From Monomorium pharaonis (taxonomy: Eukaryota; Arthropoda; Insecta; Hymenoptera; Formicidae), in assembly GCF_013373865.1 (NCBI RefSeq), contig NC_050467.1, positions 34,395,132-34,459,131 on the forward strand: a stretch of DNA of 64,000 nucleotides. Direction: 5' to 3'. Position 1 is the stretch's first letter. Each line of letters starts with the position of its first letter. The notes below the pieces were generated by a model. It ran no database searches and had not been told where the DNA came from. It saw only the letters and a list, made by a program, of their open reading frames with translations. A program made the translations under genes and the position numbers. This document shows positions 23,419 to 34,338 of the stretch, one piece after another.

Positions 23419-24442
23419 TTAGCCTTTAAATTGATTACTAACTGTTTGAAGAAAACGCAGACATAGTTGGCCACAGTTGCTTTGATCATAACGTTGATAA
23501 GGCGTGTGATTGTACTCGATCCGCGTTACATCTAAATATTGCACCAGTTCTTTCGGTGGTCTAAGATTGCCGAAACTATCAAAGTATATAGCGCGATTTC
23601 CTCTCTTTGCATATGCCACCCAGTGTGTACCTGATCCTTCAGCGTTATCTAAATTTACAATACCGCTCTCGTTTCGATATGCTCCAGCCGTTGGTAATGC
23701 TGTACGCATAAAAATTCCTCTAAAGTGTGGAATGCTCATACGTTTCGCTAACTGTAATAATTGTATGTTGGTAGTTGCACCTTTTGGCATTTTTAACGTC
23801 TTTTTGACGTTTTTTTTTTTCGTCGACACTCCTTGTCCACGCTTATATGGAGCGAGATAAACTCCATGACCTTCCATGACACGATTATGACGTTTCAATT
23901 CGTTCAGCTGACGCTGTGCTGCCTTGTTATCATTCACAGCCTTCGCAACTCCCGCCGCTCCACCGACCAACGACCCGAGAACACCCAACAGCGGTATAAT
24001 GGGTAAAACACCGCCGCGTTTCGCTACCGGAAGTATTCGTTTACTCGTTCTCGGAAGTATTCGTTTACTCGCTCTCTTCTTTTTATCACTTTCTTTCTTT
24101 TTCAAACCCATACCGATTTTTGTCTTAGTTTTCATAGCTGCCCAAACGGCTGCTGCAGCAGCTCTTTCTCCGAAAGTCGAATCGTTCGCTGTAATGCGTT
24201 TTCGCGCTTCCGCAGCGAGTATATTATCAGCTGCGTGTCTATCGGTGAGTTCGTTGCTCCGGGAGTATGCAATGTCGTGTTCGCGACATGCCGCGTCCAA
24301 CGGATTAATACCCCGACCACCTCTGGCCAATCGCTTTTTCAGCCTAGTACCTGGACCGCAAAATTGATATCCTGGTATGTGCAGTTCGAAAGGAAACGCA
24401 ATTTATCACACGATTTAACAAGCCGCGACCTACCGCTGGCAT
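23419..24442 (-). CDS. PRO: Phospholipase A2 / adenain-type protease fusion, left arm
   Basis: Mirror of 41191-42214, including the apparent one-base frameshift near 24395. See the right-arm entry. Confidence 0.75.
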
Positions 24443-24690
24443 TCGCGACAATTCTTTATCAACGGTGCGGGGCCGTCGATGTGCGTCTGGTGCAACGATT
24501 GATTGTAATGTTCGTAGCAACGACGATGGCTTCGAATCTCCGTATCAGCCTTTATATGTTCCGGAAGCCTGTCCCACACGTGTTCGATATAATTGCTACA
24601 CACGCGTAGCAGAATAGGTTTCGACACGAATTCTAACTGCTCGACACTCAAATCGAGTATATCGGAGGGATGTGACAATATGAGAAACAT
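24430..24690 (-). CDS. 86-aa conserved small protein, left arm
   Basis: Mirror of 40943-41203. Its 3' end overlaps the start of the phospholipase/protease gene. It is divergent from the ATPase gene across a 107-bp gap (24691-24797) that must hold both promoters. Confidence 0.55.
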   Translation of the reverse strand: MFLILSHPSDILDLSVEQLEFVSKPILLRVCSNYIEHVWDRLPEHIKADTEIRSHRRCYEHYNQSLHQTHIDGPAPLIKNCRECQR

Positions 24691-24797
24691 TTTACATACT
24701 AAACAATTTTGCTCGGTGCGTCTCTAATCGATCGGTCGAAAATAGATCGGTCTTATTAATTTTTGTCAGTTTTTATGAGAGCATAGAGGGAGAAAAT

Positions 24798-25487
24798 ATG
24801 CGGTTCGTACAACATTCACCAGTGATTAAAGTAACAAATTTCGATGACAGAATAATGTCCGAAAGAAAAATAAGGAGGCATGGAAACATGTTGCCGAGTT
24901 CTATACGTGGTATAATTTGCGGTCCGTCAAATTGTGGCAAGACAAACGTATTAATAAGCTTGTTGGAAAGTCTGCATGGAGTACGTTTTGAGAATGTGTA
25001 TGTGTACTCGAAATCATTACAACAACCGAAATATCTATATTTGGAAAATTTATTGACACCGATTGAAGAAGTTAGTTATTTTGCATTCTCCAATAACTGT
25101 GATGTCATTCAGCCGAGTGAAGCGCTTCCGAATTCCATTTTTATCTTTGATGACGTGGCGTGTGATAAGCAAGATACGATAAGAGACTACTTTGCAATGG
25201 GGCGACACGTGGATGTCGACTGCTTCTATCTCTGTCAGACGTATGCAAAGATACCGAAACATCTTATACGCGACAATGCGAAATTGCTAATTTTATTCAA
25301 GCAGGATGGTACCAATCTAAAACATGCGTACAACGATCATGTAAATACCGACATATCTTATGAGGATTTTAGCAATTTATGTCATACTTGTTGGCAACAA
25401 AAGTATGGATTTTTAGTGATAGATAAGGATAGCGCACTCGCCGATGGACGATATCGAAAACGATTTAATGACTTCGCAATACCATAA
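24798..25487 (+). CDS. ATP: Genome-packaging ATPase (FtsK/A32 type), left arm
   Basis: Identical to the right-arm gene at 40146-40835. Confidence 0.85.
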   Translation: MRFVQHSPVIKVTNFDDRIMSERKIRRHGNMLPSSIRGIICGPSNCGKTNVLISLLESLHGVRFENVYVYSKSLQQPKYLYLENLLTPIEEVSYFAFSNNCDVIQPSEALPNSIFIFDDVACDKQDTIRDYFAMGRHVDVDCFYLCQTYAKIPKHLIRDNAKLLILFKQDGTNLKHAYNDHVNTDISYEDFSNLCHTCWQQKYGFLVIDKDSALADGRYRKRFNDFAIP

Positions 25488-25533
25488 AGCAGTTAGTTGT
25501 TTTTGATACGTTGACCAAGTAGCGTTTCTCAAC

Positions 25534-26601
25534 ATGGATAACACAGATAACAATATGGATCGTGAGAAGATTGTGAAAGAGATTGCGAAAACAAGTGATT
25601 CAATTCGTAAAAAATATCGCGCTTTGAAAGCGGGTAAAGTGCAAGAAGAAATGGCGTTGGAGAGACACTTTAAGCCCATTGTCGAACCATTAAAACAGAT
25701 TGTTGAAAACACCGTTGGTGATGTATCAGATCCGATTAAGAATGAATCGTTCTTCTCGGGGGAAGACGAATACGCAGAACCAAAACCCAAACGAAAGCGA
25801 TCAAACGCTTCGTTTAACAATTCTATAATGACCTCTACTCCTGTTAAAAAAATGAGACGATCAAAAATTGTACCAACTAATTTGAATGAAACATCGCAAA
25901 TACTACATGATAGTGATTTATCGTACAGTCATGTACCTTCCGTCGAAGACGTTTTTGAAATAGCAGCCAATGAACCGCTTGTGACGTCTATTCGACAACA
26001 GTTGGAAACGCGAGAGGGACGTGAAAAGTTGCACATGCACTATGGTCCATTAGGTCAAAAATATATGGGGGCTGTTTTGAGTGGTAAAAAACCAGTCATC
26101 ATAGATACTGTTTACGGAGTTTATTTCACCGACTTTGGAACGATGCTCGGCGATAAACGCATCGACATACATAAGAATGATAACATAGTTATAGATGGTA
26201 AAATATACACGGGAACGCCTGGTCTGTACGAATTAATTTTCATGAAAATGCCCAACATGTACACGAATAATGACCTGCAAAATTATAAAAACATTCTATT
26301 GGTGACAAATGCATATAGACGCGGACATATTGCACATAATCAAGTAATGGGCAACAAAGGGTCTAAATATAAAAATATAATTGCACCCTTAGTAACAGAC
26401 GCAAAAGTTGGACAAGGTTTATCAAGCGCTATTACATTAAATGATAACAAGATCGATTATGTTCATTGGGATGATCCCAACGAGCTTGTGGATCGCCTTC
26501 GATTGCTCGAGGCCTCACACCAGGCAGGGCACAATGCTCACGGCAACGAGATTCTATCAATTATCGAGGAACTTCGCGAGGTTGGTTTTATTATAAATTA
26601 A
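25534..26601 (+). CDS. 355-aa conserved Polinton protein, left arm
   Basis: Identical to the right-arm gene at 39032-40099. It follows the ATPase by 46 bp in the same direction. Confidence 0.7.
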   Translation: MDNTDNNMDREKIVKEIAKTSDSIRKKYRALKAGKVQEEMALERHFKPIVEPLKQIVENTVGDVSDPIKNESFFSGEDEYAEPKPKRKRSNASFNNSIMTSTPVKKMRRSKIVPTNLNETSQILHDSDLSYSHVPSVEDVFEIAANEPLVTSIRQQLETREGREKLHMHYGPLGQKYMGAVLSGKKPVIIDTVYGVYFTDFGTMLGDKRIDIHKNDNIVIDGKIYTGTPGLYELIFMKMPNMYTNNDLQNYKNILLVTNAYRRGHIAHNQVMGNKGSKYKNIIAPLVTDAKVGQGLSSAITLNDNKIDYVHWDDPNELVDRLRLLEASHQAGHNAHGNEILSIIEELREVGFIIN

Positions 26602-26636
26602 AACTGTGTGAAACAAATCATTTAGTCAACATCGAA

Positions 26637-26978
26637 ATGTCAATCAACAAGTTTGGAACATCACTCGGAAGAGGTGGTGCGGAACCATATTATCAATGGA
26701 GCGGATTAGTCAGAAATTACGTGCGCGATAACGCTTTTTGCATGGTTGTCACCGATTTTGATGCAAAGTCGCGCAAGATTCGACGTTTAGCGTTACCTGT
26801 AGATGATAGTGATGCAGCCAATAAACGATACGTGCAACAAACTGTGAAAATTTTAAAGGATCGACAGGATGAAATCGAGAGGAAGATTGAGACACTTCAA
26901 AGTAAGGTTGAAATTACAGCTCATATGCTAAACGAGATTCAAAGACAGCTCGACGCAGTAACTCATCGTGCAGAGTAA
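26637..26978 (+). CDS. 113-aa coiled-coil protein, left arm
   Basis: Identical to 38655-38996. It lies 35 bp after the 355-aa gene and 50 bp before the integrase, all on one strand. Confidence 0.65.
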   Translation: MSINKFGTSLGRGGAEPYYQWSGLVRNYVRDNAFCMVVTDFDAKSRKIRRLALPVDDSDAANKRYVQQTVKILKDRQDEIERKIETLQSKVEITAHMLNEIQRQLDAVTHRAE

Positions 26979-27028
26979 AAAAGTTAGTACGTTGAATATA
27001 TGCACCATTTACATGTCATACTCTGAAC

Positions 27029-27934
27029 ATGTCTGAGAAACAATTGCTGGTTGAGGAGTTGCATGCTCCGGCGAGAAGAAATTTTCCTCGAAGACGCGTC
27101 ATAGTTCATGGATACGATGACCTGTGGCAGGCGGATGTGGTTGAGATGCGTCCTTACACACGATTTAACCGAGGTTATCACTACATACTCACCGTTATCG
27201 GTGTGCTGAGCAAGCATGCATGGGCTGTGCCGCTGAAGGCCAAGAGTGGTAGCGAAGTTGCTATTGCGATTGCAAAGATAATTCAGAAAAATGGAAGATG
27301 TCCGAAAAATTTGCAAACAGACAAAGGAAAGGAATTTTATAACACCAACGTGCAGAAACTATTAAAAAAACATAATATCAATCATTATTCTACATACTCT
27401 ATAATGAAAGCATCAGTTGTCGAACGCTTTAACCGAACATTAAAAAACGTCATGTGGAAACAATTTACACTCAATGGAAATTATAGATGGATTGATTTGC
27501 TGCCGCATCTCATGTCAGAGTACAATGCACGAAAGCATCGAACTACCGGCATGCGATCCATCGATGTTACGCCTGCAATCGCTAAAAAACTCTTAACCAC
27601 GGTGTATAGTCACATAAAAATTGCGGCACCCGCGCGATTTAAAGTCGGTGACTCGGTGCGTGTCAGCAAATTCAAAACTGTTTTTGAGAAGGGTTATATA
27701 CCAAATTGGACTACGGAGATATTTAAAATTATTAAAGTACAGCGTACCAATCCTGTGACATATGTACTGGAAGATTCCTCTGGAAAACCTATCGCTGGAG
27801 GATTTTACGAATATGAGCTGCAGCGTGTTGCAAATCCTGACGTGTATCTCGTTGAAAAAATATTGCGCAGAAAAGGCTTGCCTGGCGGTTTATCGCGTGT
27901 TGGGCAAAGAGGTAGGTCAGCGTGCTCGTCGTGA
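27029..27934 (+). CDS. INT: Polinton integrase, 3'-truncated (left arm)
   Basis: Identical to 37699-38604. Genuine integrase sequence ends near 27873; the remaining codons are antisense polymerase sequence. Confidence 0.85.
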   Translation: MSEKQLLVEELHAPARRNFPRRRVIVHGYDDLWQADVVEMRPYTRFNRGYHYILTVIGVLSKHAWAVPLKAKSGSEVAIAIAKIIQKNGRCPKNLQTDKGKEFYNTNVQKLLKKHNINHYSTYSIMKASVVERFNRTLKNVMWKQFTLNGNYRWIDLLPHLMSEYNARKHRTTGMRSIDVTPAIAKKLLTTVYSHIKIAAPARFKVGDSVRVSKFKTVFEKGYIPNWTTEIFKIIKVQRTNPVTYVLEDSSGKPIAGGFYEYELQRVANPDVYLVEKILRRKGLPGGLSRVGQRGRSACSS

Positions 27935-29449
27935 AGGTCTCGGGGATACTCGAGATCAACTTCGAGAATGTATCCCGTTGGTGAATCAGCAGCGATCGCA
28001 TTTATGTCAAAATTCGAGACTTCGATCCATTGAAATTCCCCATATGGCAGCGGTTGACACATCGCCCAACCATACAAATTATTAACGTCAAAATACATAA
28101 GATATGAGGATGGTTTCAATGTGTCGTACGTCTGCATGTATTTGTTGTTAGCCTGTGCATATCTGCCTGAACATTGACTGAGACCGCCGCGTATACCGCG
28201 TTCGATGAACATTACCATGTCAATGTCAGTAAGCAGTTCGAAAGTAATTTTTGTATATTTTAACATAGCGTCCCACGTGTATCCGGGGAGAGTGTAATAA
28301 TGTGCTGGATCGAGACCGTAACTTTCTAAGCATTTATCGCGAAAATTTTCAAAAATGTCAGCTAACAATAACACATCCGTTTTCAAATATAGATCGCTGT
28401 ATTCACCCAACGTTTGAACGGAGAATCGCTTCCAGACGTTCTCAGCGTGCATGTAATCGCTCTCGGATACAGTATCAGAGGTCAGGGAACTGAAAAATGA
28501 TTCGCGCGGCGGTAAACACGTGTCCTGCAGCTTGTTCACGCAGTCAACGTACTCATACGGAAATACACCTTTTCGTGTCAATAAATCAAAATCCTCATTA
28601 GATAAGTGTAAAAATTCGGAACGTACAATTTTTAATTTTTCTTTGCCTAGAAATGATGCCAATTTTTCGAGACTAGTATTTAAAAATTTATATGAATCTA
28701 TGAACCGTAGTTTTATGTAATTGTGTGGATCTAATTTATCGGCTGTGTCTACGACATGTTTTGTAAAAGAAATATACTTTTCTTTCGTGATGGGAAGTAC
28801 GTCGGTCTTCCCTTTGAAGGCTGTGGCTATTTCCTTAATAATGAAATGCGAATCGTATCCAGATAAGTTATGAAAAATAATTGGCATGTATGATGCATTT
28901 TGATAATTTAAATTACAGAGAGAATGTGCAGGACCGCGGTAACGACCAGTCAAATGACAATGATCGCGCACCCGCGTATCATCCGGCGCGAATGGCTTAT
29001 CGCAGATATGACACTGCGTCGCGCTATGGTATGCCTCCAATTGTTCCACCGATAACGTTTCCATGGGGACATTAGTTGATAAACGAGTCTTAACATTATA
29101 CGCTAATTCTTCTAGTTGTTTAGTGAACCACGCGACGCAATCTTTATCGCGACGAAACCGGTACGTGGATAACGTGTCGTCGTATGAGCATCGCACGTAA
29201 TACCCGATGCTGAATACCTCATGTTGTTGATATGTGTACGACGCTTGCTCTGTATCATGTTGCGTCTTCCGCAGCACATACTCGAGGTCCGCGTAGACGA
29301 TAAAGGGCACTCGTTCCTTGTGGTTTATATTCCGGAAATTCAACCACTTGTCGTCTTCGGCAGGCAATGTGATAGCGCAGTCGTTCATCCTCTGACAGTC
29401 TACAGTGTGTGATTGCAACCTCTCGCATGATGAAAAATAGTGCAAGCAC
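27805..29449 (-). pseudogene. POLB: DNA polymerase B exon 2, 3'-truncated (left arm)
   Basis: Mirror of 36184-37828. True polymerase sequence ends near 27875, where it meets the integrase tail. Exon 1 is at 29526-30646 and the intron is 29450-29525. Confidence 0.85.
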
Positions 29450-29525
29450 CTGTAAAAATTTTAAAAAATTTTATTTACTTTTTTTTTGCTAGATTATAAA
29501 ATTTATTTTAATATATTATACGTAC

Positions 29526-30646
29526 CGATCGCAAATGTATCTTTTTCCATCATGTTTGCTCAGTTGGGAGCTGATGAGGCGGGACAGATTTTTCATCCAG
29601 ACAAAGTGGCCCACGCTGTCTTCGTGCGGATTTTGTACGTATAATAAATTGACATGCTTCTCTTTCTTGTCATTGGAGAGCCGCAGCGGAAGAATCTTTA
29701 GCATTGCCATTTCCTTTTTCATCTCGTAGACGTTGATCGATATATTGTTAAGATTCTCAAATTTTCCAATGTCCTTTACTGTAACGGGAAACGCAATGTC
29801 ATCAAACTTTAGGACTGTTGCATAATGCGGATACGATGACTCTCTATCACTATGTCTTTCGACAGGGTGTAGCGCGGCGACCACTGACCACGCGAAGCAT
29901 GCATTGTCCTTTGAATTAACGTTCACTACTGCACGCTTCATCATTATTTCTCGCGGTAATGTCACGTAACACCCCGCGTGTAGAGGATTGTACTTATTTA
30001 TATTTAGAATCAAATTGAGAATTCGCGATAGCGCCCACCCGCTATCTCGTTCTTGAAACTCTTCGAGTGATGCTAATGTGGGCTCGATAACGCGTCGCTC
30101 GTACCACTCGTCCAAGTCCGATGTTTGGAATAGTTCACAATTTTTAGTGTTTATACTTTTGTTGGCATGTTTATCACCCGTTACAAACACGCCGTTGAAT
30201 GCTGTATTCACTTTTACACTGTTGTGTTCCTCTAGAGCGTCCCGCACTCGCTCGAGCACTATACCGCCTGCGTCTTCTAAAAACGTTCGCGGTTCAATAT
30301 AGTTTGTATTTATCACTGCACCTGTCTGAATGCGATTCTCGAACGCTGTATCTATCTCTCGCCACATGAGTTTGTTCGCGTTATTACTAGTGCTCGCGTA
30401 ATTACCCCCTACATGCACGAAACGTCTTTGTAATTGTGTCTTTTCACCTTCGAGTCGCGCGATCCTCGCCACCAACGATTGTCTTTGTCCGACGGCAAGC
30501 CGAGGACGCTTTATGCGGCTATGTTCCTCAAGCTGTTGTATAATCTCGTCGCATCGCTGCAACCACATAAAACACTCGCTCAAAGTAGTGACTCCATTTG
30601 CTTGCTCCAACAGCTCGCGTTCCACTCGCTCGAAATTATTCTCCAT
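29526..30646 (-). CDS. POLB: DNA polymerase B exon 1 (left arm)
   Basis: Mirror of 34987-36107. The start is the ATG at 30646 rather than the upstream GTG. See the right-arm entry. Confidence 0.75.
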
Positions 30647-30676
30647 TTTTATCACTGTTGTCTTTTTATCACTGTT

Positions 30677-31294
30677 TTAAAACAACACCATACAATCTTC
30701 AACAGGACACTCGCATATAGTTTCGTAGCATCTAATGCAGAATCGAAATTTGTCTTGAATTTCAAACTGCATTAGCTTGCTTTGTCTTTCACATCGAATA
30801 TAAAAACATATCTCCTTCTCTTGCTCAGACAGAACGTATTCATCCTCATCATTGTTCAAAAGATTTGAAAATTCGTGGTAAGTACGCAGCATTTTCTCTA
30901 CATAGGGATTCTCAGTATTATAAGCAAAGTGGGACGTTATTGCTATCACTTCGATATATCTTCCAACACCTGCTGGTATCTCAATGAGATGGTAACAGCA
31001 TTCCTGAGTCTTTTCTACGATTTGTTTTGCTATATCATATTCATTTTCATCGGTGTCAACCGAATTGAGTATCTCTTTATATAATTTGTGCTTCATATGA
31101 TGAGGCCAGTTATCAACAAATTGGTCGTGTATGTAAACTTCCTGTATTACGGTGCGTTCATGCGTTCCGCGTATACCGAGTTCTCGATCACGTAGAAATT
31201 GCACTGGTGATATTCTCTGCACATGCTTTCGTTTTTCGGAATCATCATTATTGTTAAGAACATAAATGGCATCTTCTACGATATCGTCATTCAT
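30677..31294 (-). CDS. 205-aa protein with C-terminal Cys cluster, left arm
   Basis: Identical to 34339-34956. It lies 30 bp upstream of polymerase exon 1 on the same strand. Confidence 0.65.
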   Translation of the reverse strand: MNDDIVEDAIYVLNNNDDSEKRKHVQRISPVQFLRDRELGIRGTHERTVIQEVYIHDQFVDNWPHHMKHKLYKEILNSVDTDENEYDIAKQIVEKTQECCYHLIEIPAGVGRYIEVIAITSHFAYNTENPYVEKMLRTYHEFSNLLNNDEDEYVLSEQEKEICFYIRCERQSKLMQFEIQDKFRFCIRCYETICECPVEDCMVLF

Positions 31295-31487
31295 GTTGTA
31301 ATAATGTAGTTTTTATACTAAGAAGTCTCTACTGTGCGCACACTGAACACATATTGCACTGAATTATTACTCCGGATTGATGACGGTTTCAACTTGCACT
31401 CGGATCTTAAACTTCGCATCAAATGCGATATTATGTGCTTCCCGACCGCTTATATATTTTTTATAACTCTTCATTTTCTTTGTCTTA

Positions 31488-31975
31488 ACATCGGTGCTTG
31501 ACCTCTGCAAGATTTGCATTATTTGAATGTGTGATTCTGAATGATCTCATCAAGAAAGTATCAAATGATTTATGTACGTGCCTAAAACATTTTTTTGTTA
31601 CAGCAGCCGTACATCGGCGCTTGACCTCTGCAAGATTTGCATTATTTGAATGTGCGATTTTCGTATGATCTCATCAGTAAATATCAAATGTACATGCCTA
31701 AAACATATTTTATTACAGCAGCCGTACATCGGCGCTTGATCTCTCAAAGATTCACATTATTTGAATGTATGATTTTCGTATGATCTCATCAGTAAGTATC
31801 AAATGTACATGCCTAAAACATATTTTGTCACAGCAGCTGTATATCGGCGCTTGACCTCTCAAAGATTCACATTATTTGAATGTGTGATTTTCGTATGATC
31901 TCATCAGTAAGTATCAAATGTATGTGCCTAAAACATATTTTGCCGCAGCAGCCGTACATCGGCGCTTGACATCTG
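31488..31975. repeat. 115-bp tandem repeat between divergent genes, left arm
   Basis: The phrase ACATCGGCGCTTGAC (with variants) starts at 31488, 31611, 31726, 31841 and 31956, giving periods 123, 115, 115 and 115: four units plus a partial fifth. It sits between the minus-strand 205-aa gene and the plus-strand 209-aa gene. Confidence 0.9.
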
Positions 31976-32090
31976 AAACGTTGGTCATCCTTGAATGTGT
32001 AAAGTTTGAAATAGTGATTGTCCCCTCTACTGAGATGTGTGAAGAAATATGTGATTGTCCCCTCTACTGAGATGTGTGAAGGGCGTGCAA

Positions 32091-32126
32091 TATAAGAAGA
32101 GTTCTGACAACGGTATCACATCAGTT
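32091..32126 (+). promoter_or_regulatory. TATA + initiator promoter of the 209-aa gene
   Basis: TATAAG at 32091-32096 and TCAGTT at 32121-32126, with the initiator A 32 nt downstream of the TATA start: a canonical arthropod core promoter. It lies 75 bp upstream of the ATG of exon 1. The mirror copy is at 33507-33542. Confidence 0.7.
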
Positions 32127-32200
32127 AATCAGCGGAATACGGACGGTAAAGTTCCAATCTTGCATTAGTTAATCAAAAGAAGTCGGAGTTTCCCCTGAAA

Positions 32201-32664
32201 ATGAACTATTACGTTCCGATTCAGCAAAATGAAACGTGTGATAAACCGTAAGTATTTCTTAAATTAATTAAATCAAATTTTGTTACATATTTAATTGGAT
32301 TTTATTTTTTATATCTTGCAACATTTTTTTTCTTTACAGAACAATGTCGCAGCCGCGTCATACTCCACGCATTCTGGGGAGGAGATTTGCTTTGACGGCT
32401 ACATTCTACAAATATTTGGATATAGGAATCAGTGTGGGACTTGAGCCTTTTGTAGAGATGATTCTTGGTGACAACAAGGGTAATGAGATACCGCTGTCAC
32501 GTGATACCTGGGTAATAATGATTGAGAAACGGACAGATATCGAGCAACTCCTGTGCAACTTCGTTGCGTTCTTTCATATACAGTTACATACATGCGTTCA
32601 CACCCATCTTATCTATGTACCTCCTACTCGGTTCTGCGCACGCCATTATACCGCAAAGGAATAG
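32201..32664 (+). pseudogene. 209-aa spliced gene, cut by the palindrome junction (left arm)
   Basis: Exon 1 is 32201-32247, the intron 32248-32339 (GTAAGT..TTTACAG), and exon 2 starts at 32340. The frame matches the right-arm gene only to 32553 (..DIEQLL). Beyond that it reads through spacer DNA into unrelated codons and stops at 32664. So the left arm keeps the first ~86 residues only. Confidence 0.8.
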
Positions 32665-33079
32665 GGAAGAGAGAAAATAAGTTATAATAATTATTTATAA
32701 TTTTTTTCATTTATTCCTTTTGTAACGCGTCGTATACAATATTGTCTGATGCATAAACCATCAGTTCGCAATCTACGAGCGAAGTTTTTACACATATTTC
32801 ATTTAACAATTTGACTGCATCGCACTTGTTATGAATATTATTTCGCCGCAAACAGTTTACAAATTGATTATATCGTTCTTTTACTATATGCATATCATCC
32901 CATAACTTAAAATATGCATTATTGATAACATCTTCAAGATTTAGTAAAAATTGCACAGTCGATGGTTTCATGTACATAATTTTGTTATTTAAAGTGAATT
33001 TTATGATACTCTCGTTACGTATTTTAACGACTTCGATGAAAAGATCATTAATCCACAACGATGTAGCGGTTGTCGACTG
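32554..33079. other. Palindrome spacer (526 bp)
   Basis: The right two thirds (32711-33079) is the rest of the right-arm 209-aa gene. The left part (32554-32710), read on the minus strand, is Polinton end-proximal sequence homologous to 57880-58040 beside the right terminal repeat of the small Polinton (shared GCGGTATAATGGCGTGCG, AGGAGGTACATAGATAAGAT and GAAAGAACGCAACGA). So the right arm continues toward its own terminus and is cut off at 32554. Confidence 0.85.
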
Positions 33080-33432
33080 CAGGAGTTGCTCGATATCTGT
33101 CCGTTTCTCAATCATTATTACCCAGGTATCACGTGACAGCGGTATCTCATTACCCTTGTTGTCACCAAGAATCATCTCTACAAAAGGCTCAAGTCCCACA
33201 CTGATTCCTATATCCAAATATTTGTAGAATGTAGCCGTCAAAGCAAATCTCCTCCCCAGAATGCGTGGAGTATGACGCGGCTGCGACATTGTTCTGTAAA
33301 GAAAAAAAATGTTGCAAGATATAAAAAATAAAATCCAATTAAATATGTAACAAAATTTGATTTAATTAATTTAAGAAATACTTACGGTTTATCACACGTT
33401 TCATTTTGCTGAATCGGAACGTAATAGTTCAT
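32711..33432 (-). CDS. 209-aa conserved Polinton protein, two exons (complete copy)
   Basis: Exon 1 33386-33432 begins at an ATG (M-N-Y-Y-V-P). The intron 33294-33385 has GTAAGT and TTTACAG borders, and exon 2 runs 33293-32711. The splice keeps frame through a Pro codon. No family is recognised. The C-terminal half is helical and rich in Asn, Lys and Ile, ending V-Y-A-S-D-N-I-V-Y-D-A-L-Q. A diverged partial homologue at 57396-57820 keeps the same C-terminus (YMKPST.QFLL.LED, VDCEL..YASDNIVYDALQ), so the protein is under selection across Polinton lineages. It is the gene nearest one terminus, divergent from the polymerase side. The promoter is TATAAG/TCAGTT (33507-33542). Role unknown. Confidence 0.75.
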
Positions 33433-33657
33433 TTTCAGGGGAAACTCCGACTTCTTTTGATTAACTAATGCAAGATTGGAACTTTACCGTCCGTATTCCG
33501 CTGATTAACTGATGTGATACCGTTGTCAGAACTCTTCTTATATTGCACGCCCTTCACACATCTCAGTAGAGGGGACAATCACATATTTCTTCACACATCT
33601 CAGTAGAGGGGACAATCACTATTTCAAACTTTACACATTCAAGGATGACCAACGTTT

Positions 33658-34145
33658 CAGATGTCAAGCGCCGATGTACGGCTGCTGCGGCAAAATATGT
33701 TTTAGGCACATACATTTGATACTTACTGATGAGATCATACGAAAATCACACATTCAAATAATGTGAATCTTTGAGAGGTCAAGCGCCGATATACAGCTGC
33801 TGTGACAAAATATGTTTTAGGCATGTACATTTGATACTTACTGATGAGATCATACGAAAATCATACATTCAAATAATGTGAATCTTTGAGAGATCAAGCG
33901 CCGATGTACGGCTGCTGTAATAAAATATGTTTTAGGCATGTACATTTGATATTTACTGATGAGATCATACGAAAATCGCACATTCAAATAATGCAAATCT
34001 TGCAGAGGTCAAGCGCCGATGTACGGCTGCTGTAACAAAAAAATGTTTTAGGCACGTACATAAATCATTTGATACTTTCTTGATGAGATCATTCAGAATC
34101 ACACATTCAAATAATGCAAATCTTGCAGAGGTCAAGCACCGATGT
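33658..34145. repeat. 115-bp tandem repeat, right arm
   Basis: Mirror of 31488-31975; four and a fraction units between two divergent genes. Each unit carries GATGAGATCATACGAAAATC and TGTTTTAGGCATGTACAT elements that could bind regulators or replication proteins (inference). Confidence 0.9.
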
Positions 34146-34338
34146 TAAGACAAAGAAAATGAAGAGTTATAAAAAATATATAAGCGGTCGGGAAGCACAT
34201 AATATCGCATTTGATGCGAAGTTTAAGATCCGAGTGCAAGTTGAAACCGTCATCAATCCGGAGTAATAATTCAGTGCAATATGTGTTCAGTGTGCGCACA
34301 GTAGAGACTTCTTAGTATAAAAACTACATTATTACAAC

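Larger units (their letters stand above)
18978..32553. repeat. Left arm of the giant palindrome (13,576 bp)
   Basis: This is the exact reverse complement of 33080-46655 as far as I can compare; positions follow x -> 65633-x. Every open frame has an identical mirror image. Even low-complexity stretches (19080-19190, 20000-20380) keep identical length. Identity stops sharply at 18978 (outer) and 32553 (inner). Confidence 0.95.

Noticed and set aside
31488..31975. Regular repeats resembling a CRISPR array
   Set aside because: Units are continuous 115-bp tandem copies without distinct spacers, in a eukaryotic transposon.
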